Below, in pieces: positions 1-5,447 of a DNA stretch of 5,471 nucleotides. The stretch lies in the NCBI GenBank assembly GCA_964650975.1, contig CAZYWA010000536.1, forward strand, positions 1 to 5,471, given 5' to 3'. The number at the start of each line of letters is the position of its first letter. The stretch's first letter is position 1. The notes below the pieces were generated by a model, which saw only the letters and a list, made by a program, of their open reading frames with translations, did not search any database and had not been told where the DNA came from. The DNA comes from CAZYWA01 sp964650975 [NCBI: uncultured bacterium] (GTDB lineage Bacteria > JADJOY01). A program made the position numbers and the translations under genes.

Positions 1-165
1 GACGAACTTCGCCGTGGCTCCCTCCGTGGGAAGCATTCCGCTCAGAAACAGCAGATTCCCGGTCTGCACGGATTCGACGTAGAGGCCGAACGGCTCGGGC
101 GGCGACGCCAGCCGGATGCCGAGCTCCTTCAGCCGTTGCTCGGCCCCGGGCGCCGGACCGCTCAT
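1..165 (-). CDS. RidA/YjgF-family protein, N-terminal part (runs off the left edge)
   Basis: The visible 55 residues start with ATG at 165 and continue to the window edge. After a short charged helix (QRLKELGIRL) comes a segment typical of the RidA/YjgF/UK114 family: PPEPFGLYV, then VQTGNLLFLSGMLPTEG, which matches the first two strands of the fold. This subtype (LKELGI, then a PPEP stretch) resembles the RidA relatives often annotated as L-PSP endoribonuclease. Canonical RidA deaminates reactive enamine/imine intermediates in the cytosol, but the catalytic Arg region lies outside the window, so activity cannot be judged. The ATG overlaps the TGA of the upstream dehydrogenase as ATGA, which suggests translational coupling in one operon. 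Family assignment is fairly sure; the substrate is unknown. Confidence 0.8.
   Translation of the reverse strand, partial: MSGPAPGAEQRLKELGIRLASPPEPFGLYVESVQTGNLLFLSGMLPTEGATAKFV
162..165 (-). other. ATGA stop-start overlap between dehydrogenase and RidA-like gene
   Basis: Read on the minus strand, the dehydrogenase stop TGA and the next gene's ATG share two bases (ATGA). Such overlaps usually mean the two proteins are made from one mRNA with coupled translation. Confidence 0.85.
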
Positions 166-1190
166 CGCTCGCCGCCCATGGTCAGTACCGCGCGGAACCG
201 CGCCTTGCCGCTCCGCATCCGCTCGTAGGCCTCCGCCACGCGGCTCAGCGGGAATTTCTCGATCATGGGGTGCACACCGGTGAGCACGCTGAACTGCAGC
301 GTGTCCTGTGCGTCCATCCCGGTCCCCGCGTAACAACCGGCGATCGACCGTCTTCCGACGATGAGCGGCATCACGTTCACCGTCAACGGTTCAGCCGGCG
401 CCGCCGGCACCAGGACCTTGCCGTCCGCGGACAGGCCACCCACGAGCGCCGAAATCGCCTTCGCGTCCGGTGCAGTGGAAAGGATCACACGCGCGCCGCC
501 CAGCTTTTGCAGCTCCGCGGCGGCGTCGCCAACACCCGAATCGATGTAGTGATGGGCACCCAGTTGCTTCGCCAGCGCTTCCTTGTCTTTTCCTCGGCCA
601 ATTCCCACCGTCTCGAAGCCCATCCGCCGGGCGTACTGAACCCCGAGATGTCCCAGCCCGCCCATGCCCTGCACCGCCACCAGCTCGCCGGCCGCCGCTC
701 CCGAACGGCGCAGCGCATTGAACACGGTGACGCCTGCGCACATGAACGGGCCCGCCTCCTCCGCCGGCAAGTCCTCGGGAATCGCCGCGAGCGCCTCCTG
801 GCGCGCGATCACGTATTCGGCGTATCCGCCGTCGACGTCGATCCCCATGACCTTGCGATCGACGCACATGGCGAAGTTGCCGCGGCGGCAGGGCCCGCAC
901 TGGAAACAATGCCCGCCATGCCAACCCACGCCGACTCGCTGACCTTGCTTCCACGCGGTGACACCCTCTCCCACGGCGTCGATGCGGCCCGCCACCTCGT
1001 GACCGGGGATGCGAGGGTACTGAATTCCAGGCCACCAGCCGTCCTTCACGAACACTTCGCTGTGGCAGATTCCGCACGCCTCGACCTTCATCCGGACCTG
1101 CCGGGCACCTGGCTCGGGCACGGCACGCTCGACCAGCTCCCAGTCCGCGCCAGGTTTGCGGATCTGCGCCGCCTTCATCTGGGTTGCCAT
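162..1190 (-). CDS. Zinc-dependent medium-chain alcohol dehydrogenase
   Basis: A 342-residue cytosolic oxidoreductase of the MDR superfamily, of normal length. The N-terminal GroES-like catalytic domain carries GICHSE (Cys42) and GHE (His64, Glu65), with the third catalytic-zinc cysteine at Cys151 in MCAGVTVFNAL. The structural-zinc lobe is complete (Cys95, Cys98, Cys101, Cys109). The Rossmann domain has GMGGLG at 175-180. At the end of the second beta strand (VGIGRGKDK) the acidic residue usual for NAD-preferring enzymes is absent and Arg199 follows, so NADP use is possible. The family reversibly oxidises alcohols to aldehydes or ketones; the substrate cannot be inferred. The ATG at 1190 is chosen because AAGGGG lies about six bases upstream; Met5 is an alternative start. 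The gene lies 60 bases after the P460 gene and overlaps the RidA-like gene by four bases. Confidence 0.93.
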   Translation of the reverse strand: MATQMKAAQIRKPGADWELVERAVPEPGARQVRMKVEACGICHSEVFVKDGWWPGIQYPRIPGHEVAGRIDAVGEGVTAWKQGQRVGVGWHGGHCFQCGPCRRGNFAMCVDRKVMGIDVDGGYAEYVIARQEALAAIPEDLPAEEAGPFMCAGVTVFNALRRSGAAAGELVAVQGMGGLGHLGVQYARRMGFETVGIGRGKDKEALAKQLGAHHYIDSGVGDAAAELQKLGGARVILSTAPDAKAISALVGGLSADGKVLVPAAPAEPLTVNVMPLIVGRRSIAGCYAGTGMDAQDTLQFSVLTGVHPMIEKFPLSRVAEAYERMRSGKARFRAVLTMGGER

Positions 1191-1250
1191 CGCATACCCC
1201 TTCGCGTCATGGACGGTGGAGATCGGTTGGCGCCGAACTGGGCGCGGACG

Positions 1251-1829
1251 TCACCTCGGGCGATAGGCCGTGAAAATGTAATCTCTCGCGGTGACGGCGG
1301 TGTGGCACTGATAACAGACGGTTTTCGCGAACGACGCGTCGGTGCCGAAAGGTTTGAACGATTCGGACGGCGCGTCGTAAAGGAATTGCGCATACCCCCA
1401 GCAGCTCGTCTCGGGAAATCGCTTGGAATCCTTCTGGATGAAGGACACCGACTTGAGCGTCCCCGGGATCATCACCGAGTAGGGCGAGACGGGGTTCTTG
1501 ACCTTGGACCACTCGATCTTCACGACCGCCGATCCTTCAGGAAAAGGTTTTGCGTTATCCGGGATCCCGTCCTTGTAAGCGTTGATCATCGTGGGATTTC
1601 CCAGGATGACCTTGATCCCTTCGTCGGTCTGACTCACCGCGACATCCTGCCAGGCGTCGTATCCTCTGAACTCGGAAAACGCGACTCCATTCGGGGCTTT
1701 GACCGTGAACCGGTCTTGCGCGGCGAGCGCAACGCCCGTGACCAGGGCGATCGACGTCACGACGATCAGGAACGGCGGAAGGTTGCTGCGTTTCTTTTCC
1801 GGTGATCGCGGCTTCTGGTTCGCTGTCAC
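1251..1829 (-). CDS. Exported cytochrome P460-family haem protein
   Basis: A 192-residue protein from a GTG start. A basic N-terminus (KPRSPEKKRSN) precedes a hydrophobic segment at about 19-37 ending VALAAQD, a signal peptide or membrane anchor. The mature part shows the P460 pattern: VILGNPTMINAY (74-85), PFPEGSAVVKIEW (95-107), SCWGYAQF (142-149) and a C-terminal haem site CYQCH (Cys172, Cys175, His176) followed by TAVTARDYIFTAYRPR. In studied members, c-type haem carries an extra lysine cross-link and the protein oxidises hydroxylamine in the periplasm; many relatives have no known substrate. The cross-linking lysine cannot be identified by eye. The frame stays open upstream to 2069, but GTG at 1829 is chosen because GAGGGG lies seven bases before it and the signal peptide then has normal length. 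First gene of the probable operon. Confidence 0.88.
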   Translation of the reverse strand: MTANQKPRSPEKKRSNLPPFLIVVTSIALVTGVALAAQDRFTVKAPNGVAFSEFRGYDAWQDVAVSQTDEGIKVILGNPTMINAYKDGIPDNAKPFPEGSAVVKIEWSKVKNPVSPYSVMIPGTLKSVSFIQKDSKRFPETSCWGYAQFLYDAPSESFKPFGTDASFAKTVCYQCHTAVTARDYIFTAYRPR

Positions 1830-1836
1830 GATGGTT

Positions 1837-1842
1837 CCCCTC
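1837..1842 (-). promoter_or_regulatory. Ribosome binding site fixing the P460 GTG start
   Basis: On the minus strand GAGGGG stands seven bases before the GTG at 1829. It supports this start over longer in-frame alternatives, which lack such a site and would place about 80 residues in front of the signal peptide. Confidence 0.65.
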
Positions 1843-1897
1843 GTGTTGGAAAAACGGCGGGATCCGGCAGGTTCTTTCAGATGGTCGCTTCGCGCAA

Positions 1898-1920
1898 GCG
1901 TGGAGCTCGGAGATCCACGC
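1898..1920. repeat. Inverted repeat upstream of the P460 gene
   Basis: Perfect seven-base arms (GCGTGGA and TCCACGC) flank a nine-base loop. The element lies about 70-90 bases before the P460 start, inside the 1830-2043 gap, which otherwise shows no gene. It could be an operator for the P460 operon, a leader-RNA hairpin, or chance; no convincing promoter hexamers were found beside it. Confidence 0.45.
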
Positions 1921-2043
1921 AACGAGTGAGGCTCAGGCAGCGCGCGCGGGAGAGCGCGGCGCCAGCGAGGTGGGCACCCCGAGCGGGTGACGTCGAGCGC
2001 GGACCGATCCTCTCGCTCGGAAACCTTTCGAGCGAGTGGAACC

Positions 2044-2633
2044 GACGACCAGCCGCTGCGCTTCCACACCGGACCGCGGCGGCTCCATCCGGCCGTGGCC
2101 GAGGCGATCGCGCGGGTGCTGCCGGTCGAGCGCCTTCGTTACGTGCCTTCTCGCACGTCGAGGCCGACGAGTGCGGCGGGCTCAACTCGTTCCTCGCGGC
2201 GGCGCCTGAAGTGGAGCCGGTGTACGGCCGCATCGGCCGATGGTGTCGGTGGACGATCTTGCGGACCGGCCGGCGAAAACCCTCGGCGACGGCGAGTCGC
2301 TCACGCTCGGCCGTCACGTCGTCGAGTGGTACGACGCGCCCCACCTGCCACACGCCTCGGAGTGCGGCTTCCTGGGAGATCGCACCACCCGCAGGCTCTT
2401 CTGCGGCGACCTCTTCACGCGGCCAGGCGCGAAGCATAAGCCGCTCACCGAGTCCGACATCCTCGGTCCCTCGGAAGCGATGCGCGCCGGCCTCGATTCC
2501 TTCTCGCACTCGAAGCATGCGCGTGCGCTGATCGGCCGGCCCGCGCACCTGGCCCACCACGCTGGCGTGCATGCACGGCTCGCCGTGGAGCGCGAAGCTG
2601 CTGCTCGCCCTGGGGGACGCACTCGCCGCCTGA
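2044..2633 (+). pseudogene. Decayed MBL-fold (HxExD, flavodiiron-like) metallohydrolase
   Basis: Similarity to one MBL-fold hydrolase family runs through three frames. Frame 1 gives DDQPLRFHTGPRRLHPAV to VERLRYV (to 2145). Frame 3 gives FSHVEADECGGLNSFLAAAP to VYGRIG (2148-2237). Frame 2 gives MVSVDDLADRPAKTLGDG, then DAPHLPHASECGF, LFCGDLFT and LTESDILGPSEAM (2240-2554). Frame 3 again gives TTLACMHGSPWSAKLLLALG to TGA at 2631. The junctions suggest one base lost near 2146, one near 2238 and two lost (or one gained) near 2555. Metal ligands of the HxExD class are all kept: His2154, Glu2160 and Asp2166 codons, then His2351, Asp2408 and His2574. The His-to-Asp distance of 19 residues matches flavodiiron proteins. 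About 40 N-terminal residues expected for the family are not found upstream. It is either a real pseudogene or an intact gene damaged by assembly indels; the missing N-terminus favours decay. Confidence 0.75.
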
Positions 2634-2640
2634 CCCTTCA

Positions 2641-2653
2641 AGAGCCGGGCTCT
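2641..2653. promoter_or_regulatory. Palindrome before the methyltransferase gene (possible operator)
   Basis: AGAGCC-G-GGCTCT is a perfect palindrome with six-base arms. It lies 8 bases after the stop of the MBL relic and 28 bases before the GTG of the next gene, where a -35 region would fall if the TACATT at 2669 is the -10 box. Operator is an inference; the stem is too short and lacks a T-tract for a normal terminator. Confidence 0.35.
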
Positions 2654-2668
2654 CCCGCGCGGTTGCGC

Positions 2669-2674
2669 TACATT
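2669..2674 (+). promoter_or_regulatory. Candidate -10 box for a leaderless methyltransferase mRNA
   Basis: TACATT fits the TAnnnT pattern of -10 elements and ends six bases before the GTG at 2681, so transcription would begin at or next to the start codon. No Shine-Dalgarno sequence is seen before the GTG, as expected for a leaderless message. There is no recognisable -35 hexamer. Confidence 0.35.
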
Positions 2675-2680
2675 CGCCCC

Positions 2681-3802
2681 GTGAAAAAGGGACGAACGCC
2701 AGCCGCGGTCGCGGCCAAGGCCGTATTCGACGCGGCGCGCGGCATCACCCCGCCGCCGCTACGCAAGCGCTTTCCGCGCACGGTCAAGCGCTGGCTCAGG
2801 CTCAAGGGGCTGGGCTATCAGCCCTACGACTTCGAGAAGGACCGCTTCGATCCGGTCGCGCGCTCGGCCGACATCTACCACTGCTACCGGCTGCTCCTGG
2901 GACGGTTGCCGGATCCCGACGGCTGGCGCAGCTACCAGGCGACGATCCAGCGCGGCGGCCTCGAGATCGGCCCGCTGGTCGAGGATTTCCTGGGCTCGCC
3001 CGAGTTCCAGAACGGTCCGCACGGCGCACGGGCGGCGCCTCCCGACGCGGTGCTCGCGAAGCTCGACGCGTTCGAGATCTTCGTGTCGCCGGCCGACGCC
3101 GACATCGCCGGCGCCATCCTCGAGGACCACGACTACGAGCCGCACGTGGGTCGCGCGCTCCGCGAGCACCTGCGCCCGGGAGCCACGTTCGTCGATGTGG
3201 GCGCCAACATCGGGTTTTTCTCGATGCTCGCCGCGACGCTCGTCGGTCCGTCCGGGCGGGTGGTGTCGATCGAGCCCGGCGCGGGCGCATTGGCGCTGCT
3301 CGCGGCGAGCGCCGCGCGGAACGGGTTCCGCCAGATCGAGATCTGGCCCGTGGCCACGGCCGAGACGCGGCAGGTCGTGGGACTCGCGGGATTGAGCAGC
3401 CACGGCACGCTGGTCGAGCGTGACGCGGTGACGCCGGGCAGCCGGATGGGGTCGATCGTGGTGGCGCTCCCCATCGACGAGCTGCTTGCGGAGGAGCCAC
3501 GTGTCGACGTGATCAAGCTCGACGTGGAGGGCGCCGAAGGGCGCGCGCTGCGCGGGGCGCGCCGCACCCTCGAGAAGCATCGCCCGATCCTGGTGCTCGA
3601 GTTCTCGCCGCCGGCGCTCGCGAACGTGTCGAAGATCACCGGAGAAGCGCTGATCGAGCTGCTCCGCGACGCAGGCTACGAGGTGGCGCTGCTCGGCGAG
3701 GATGGGCTCGCGACCGAGTGGTCGACCGGGCTCACGTCGACACTCCGCGAGCTCGCCACCCATGCGGCGTTTCGCGGCGATTTGATCGCGCGCCCGCGGT
3801 GA
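2681..3802 (+). CDS. DUF4214-FkbM family SAM-dependent methyltransferase
   Basis: A 373-residue two-domain protein without signal peptide. Residues about 50-111 form a DUF4214 unit: YRLLLGRLPDPDGW (69-82), then FLGSPEF (103-109), a small domain found with glycan-modifying or exported proteins. Residues about 165-350 are an FkbM-type methyltransferase: SAM motif FVDVGANIGFFSM (170-182), acidic Glu198 in VVSIEP, and IKLDVEGAE (278-286) with the conserved Lys-Asp-Glu trio, followed by RPILVLEFSP. FkbM enzymes O-methylate sugars or natural products; here a polysaccharide sugar is the likelier target given the GH99-like neighbour. The basic N-terminus (about 1-45) has no recognised domain. GTG at 2681 is chosen although no Shine-Dalgarno precedes it; TTG at 2663 is an alternative. 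The same frame is open back into the MBL relic, giving a false 520-residue fusion. Confidence 0.9.
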   Translation: MKKGRTPAAVAAKAVFDAARGITPPPLRKRFPRTVKRWLRLKGLGYQPYDFEKDRFDPVARSADIYHCYRLLLGRLPDPDGWRSYQATIQRGGLEIGPLVEDFLGSPEFQNGPHGARAAPPDAVLAKLDAFEIFVSPADADIAGAILEDHDYEPHVGRALREHLRPGATFVDVGANIGFFSMLAATLVGPSGRVVSIEPGAGALALLAASAARNGFRQIEIWPVATAETRQVVGLAGLSSHGTLVERDAVTPGSRMGSIVVALPIDELLAEEPRVDVIKLDVEGAEGRALRGARRTLEKHRPILVLEFSPPALANVSKITGEALIELLRDAGYEVALLGEDGLATEWSTGLTSTLRELATHAAFRGDLIARPR

Positions 3803-3868
3803 CGGCCCGGCGAGCGAGGCGCATTCAGAGTCTGTGAGCCAGTCGACGCTGTGCCGGCGCGGTGCGCG

Positions 3869-3890
3869 GCGGCGGCGAGGGACCGCCTCC
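3869..3890. repeat. Possible degenerate copy of the 5192-5270 repeat
   Basis: GGCGAGGGAcCGC followed by CTCC matches the second repeat near 5249 if about four bases are dropped from its right arm. The resemblance is weak in such GC-rich DNA and could be chance. Confidence 0.2.
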
Positions 3891-3919
3891 ACGGCGTGGT
3901 GACCCCTGAATCTGCCAAA

Positions 3920-3937
3920 GCGCGCCCGGAGGCGCGC
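3920..3937. repeat. Intergenic inverted repeat between convergent genes
   Basis: GCGCGCC and GGCGCGC form a perfect seven-base stem around a CGGA loop in the 194-base gap (3803-3996) between the convergent methyltransferase and GH99-like genes. It may help end transcription from the plus strand. There is no T-tract. Confidence 0.4.
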
Positions 3938-3968
3938 CGGCGAGCGGGCAGCGAGCCGCCTTGGGGGC

Positions 3969-3989
3969 GGGGGGCTGAAACAGCCCCCC
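3969..3989. terminator. Strong GC hairpin, likely terminator of the GH99-like gene
   Basis: GGGGGGCTG and CAGCCCCCC form a perfect nine-base stem with a three-base loop, seven bases past the stop codon of the minus-strand lipoprotein gene. Position and stability suit a terminator, possibly bidirectional since the methyltransferase gene converges on it. Neither side is followed by a run of T, so it is not a textbook intrinsic terminator; it may block 3' exonucleases or work with Rho. Confidence 0.55.
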
Positions 3990-3996
3990 GGAGAGC

Positions 3997-5349
3997 TCAA
4001 CGTGGCAGCTGCGCGCTCAAGCTGGCGAGCGCGTCCAGGTACTTGGTGCCGTTCCCCTCCACGACGCGACCTTCGGTCAGGAACGGGTCCGAGGACGGAC
4101 CGCCCACCGCCGGCTCGAGCTGGGTGCCTTCGTTCCACTCGTTGAAGGTGCTCACCTCGACCAGCGGCGACTCGCCGATGAACGGCTTCACCCACGCGTC
4201 CCAGGCCTGATTCAAGAACAGCTCGCCCGACGGCCGCTCGCGCGGAATGGTGCAGAACGCCTTGTCGGGGCGCACGCCGCGATCGTCGTAGCCCGCCATG
4301 ATCGTGGGCACGAACTCGACGCCCAGCTTGCGCGCCGCATCCCGGTAGCCGCGGTAGAGATCGGCGGTGTCGGAGAGCAAGCGATCGATGCCGGGCTCGC
4401 CGCAGAAGCGCCCGTCGCCGAACTCCGGGCTGTAGCACCACACCGCGTCGAACGCCGCCATGCGGGTGCGATTCGGCTCGCGCTCGGGGAGGATCACGCC
4501 GTTCTCGTCGGTCACGTACCAGAACACTTCCTCGCCCACCAGGTACGGATCGAAGCCCTGGGCGCGCATCGCCGCGCGCAGGCGGCCGACGGTGTCGCCG
4601 AAGCCACCCGCGAAGCTGCGCGTGAGGTAGAGGAAGACCACCGGGCGGTCGTCGACCTTCAAGTAGGACGGGCTGCCGAAGGTTTGCTTGCCCAGGCTCA
4701 CCAGATCTTCGATGAACGCGTTCTCCGTGTCCGGGTCCATGAAGAAGACGCCGGCGCCGGACACGTCGAGCAGCCCCTGAAGCTCGTAGAGGATGGCGCT
4801 CTTCATCTGCCCGAGGCCGATGCCGGTCTGGTAGTACTCGAGCACTCGCTGGCGGGCGTTCACGAGCGTTTGGTCGCCGCCAGTGCCGGGGCGCGGCGGT
4901 GGCCACACGTCGAACATGAAGAAGTCGATTCCACCGCCCCCGGCGAAGACCGAGTGCGCGGCCAGCGTCAGCGGGCCCGAGCTGTACTCGCCGAGCAGCG
5001 GCAGGATCGGCGGATCGAGCTTCTCGCCGTAGGTGCCTTGCGCCCAGTTCTCGGGAAACCACGAGTAATAGGGCGCTCCCAGCGCCGCGGTGCGCGACGT
5101 GGGCAAGCTCGAGCCGGAGCCGCCGGCACCGCCGCAGCCCGCCAGCACGAGCAAGCCGATCGCCGCGGCGATCCGGATCGCGGTCGATCCTCGCGGACGC
5201 GACGGAGCGCGTCCGTCCCGCCGCCTGGATCGCGCGACCGCCGCGGAGGCGAGGGAACGCGTCCCTCCGGGCGCCGAAGTCCCGGCGACGTTAGTCGTTC
5301 GGCGCCGCCCGGCTCGCGCCGGACACGAGTGTCCGATGGGATCGATCAC
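3997..5349 (-). CDS. GH99-like domain lipoprotein (endo-alpha-mannosidase/WbsX-like)
   Basis: The frame from GTG at 5349 holds 450 codons, but the convincing protein begins near residue 58. IRIAAAIGLLVLAGC is a lipoprotein signal with lipobox LAGC (Cys72), followed by a Gly/Ser linker. The mature domain is about 370 residues, usual for GH99. It opens with APYYSWFPENW (92-102), continues with IDFFMFDVWPP and RPVVFLYLTRSF, and ends with STFNEWNEGTQLEP. Glu404 and Glu407 in NEWNE occupy the place of the two catalytic glutamates of GH99 (usually NEWHE), with Asn in place of His. GH99 enzymes cut alpha-mannosides inside chains; the related WbsX domain occurs in polysaccharide clusters, so hydrolase activity is not certain. 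It is probably anchored on the periplasmic or outer face. The first 57 residues look non-coding (palindromes, Arg-rich). GTG at 5349 is listed only as the sole canonical start; the ATC at 5178 is my preferred start. Confidence 0.82.
   Translation of the reverse strand: MIDPIGHSCPARAGRRRTTNVAGTSAPGGTRSLASAAVARSRRRDGRAPSRPRGSTAIRIAAAIGLLVLAGCGGAGGSGSSLPTSRTAALGAPYYSWFPENWAQGTYGEKLDPPILPLLGEYSSGPLTLAAHSVFAGGGGIDFFMFDVWPPPRPGTGGDQTLVNARQRVLEYYQTGIGLGQMKSAILYELQGLLDVSGAGVFFMDPDTENAFIEDLVSLGKQTFGSPSYLKVDDRPVVFLYLTRSFAGGFGDTVGRLRAAMRAQGFDPYLVGEEVFWYVTDENGVILPEREPNRTRMAAFDAVWCYSPEFGDGRFCGEPGIDRLLSDTADLYRGYRDAARKLGVEFVPTIMAGYDDRGVRPDKAFCTIPRERPSGELFLNQAWDAWVKPFIGESPLVEVSTFNEWNEGTQLEPAVGGPSSDPFLTEGRVVEGNGTKYLDALASLSAQLPR
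5168..5181. repeat. Perfect 14-base palindrome over the presumed translation start
   Basis: GCGATCCGGATCGC is its own reverse complement. It covers the ATC codon that would begin the signal peptide of the GH99-like lipoprotein. It could sequester the start in an RNA hairpin or be a DNA-binding site; chance is possible. Confidence 0.4.
5188..5192 (-). promoter_or_regulatory. Shine-Dalgarno-like GAGGA before an ATC codon
   Basis: On the minus strand GAGGA stands nine bases before the ATC at 5178-5176. Translation from there would give a 14-residue lipoprotein signal ahead of the lipobox cysteine, which is a normal length. No ATG, GTG or TTG lies in frame between this site and the hydrophobic core. 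Confidence 0.45.
5192..5220. repeat. Palindromic repeat, copy 1
   Basis: Contains GACGGA-GCGCG-TCCGTC, a six-base stem with a five-base loop; an alternative eight-base stem CGGACGCG/CGCGTCCG covers 5194-5215. It aligns without gaps to 5242-5270 with five differences in 29 bases. An upstream GGATCGCG is also shared by both copies (5175 and 5227). Confidence 0.7.
5242..5270. repeat. Palindromic repeat, copy 2
   Basis: Contains GAGGGA-ACGCG-TCCCTC at 5251-5267. Compared with copy 1, the third stem pair changes from C-G to G-C on both arms together, so the stem is kept. The copies are offset by 50 bases, not a multiple of three, so they would be translated in different frames; this argues against protein-level constraint. 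Confidence 0.7.
5320..5335. repeat. Inverted repeat in the lipoprotein leader
   Basis: CGGACAC-GA-GTGTCCG has perfect seven-base arms. It begins 12 bases downstream of the GTG at 5349 on the minus strand. It differs from the 5192/5242 pair in sequence but shares the GGAC/GTCC ends. Confidence 0.5.
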
Positions 5350-5418
5350 GAGGGCGGGCGGGTGGAAATCTGTCGCTGGGCGCGGAGGGAGACTCGAAGC
5401 GCCGGCACGAGGTGCAGA

Positions 5419-5447
5419 TTCGTAGCCGGTCTCTTAGACTTCGGCAA
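5419..5447 (-). promoter_or_regulatory. Candidate sigma70-type promoter for the GH99-like gene
   Basis: On the minus strand TTGCCG (5447-5442) and TACGAA (5424-5419) are separated by exactly 17 bases. They match the consensus hexamers only partly (four and three of six). A transcript would start near 5412 and, with translation from 5178, carry a leader of about 230 bases containing all the palindromes. Confidence 0.35.

Noticed and set aside
270-1805. A 511-residue open frame on the plus strand
   Set aside because: It lies antisense to the dehydrogenase and P460 genes, both of which carry clear family motifs; it shows no domain itself.
2140-2560. Programmed ribosomal frameshifting in the MBL gene
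   Set aside because: Three shifts of differing size with no slippery heptamer or consistent downstream structure, together with a missing N-terminus, fit decay or sequencing indels better.
2240-3802. A 520-residue fusion of an MBL-fold segment with the FkbM methyltransferase
   Set aside because: The first part is only the middle of the MBL domain in the frame that happens to stay open. The MBL C-terminus (ACMHGS to the stop at 2631) continues in another frame, and the methyltransferase has its own start at 2681.
3803-3996. A small gene in the convergent gap
   Set aside because: Short open frames here have no ribosome binding site, overlap the hairpins and show no recognisable protein pattern.
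2759-5062. A 767-residue open frame on the minus strand
   Set aside because: It is antisense to the methyltransferase and out of frame with the GH99-like gene. Its Arg/Ala/Pro-rich composition without domains is typical of a shadow frame in GC-rich DNA.
5175-5335. CRISPR array or attachment site
   Set aside because: Only two imperfect copies with palindromic cores, no spacer series, no cas genes and no integrase nearby.
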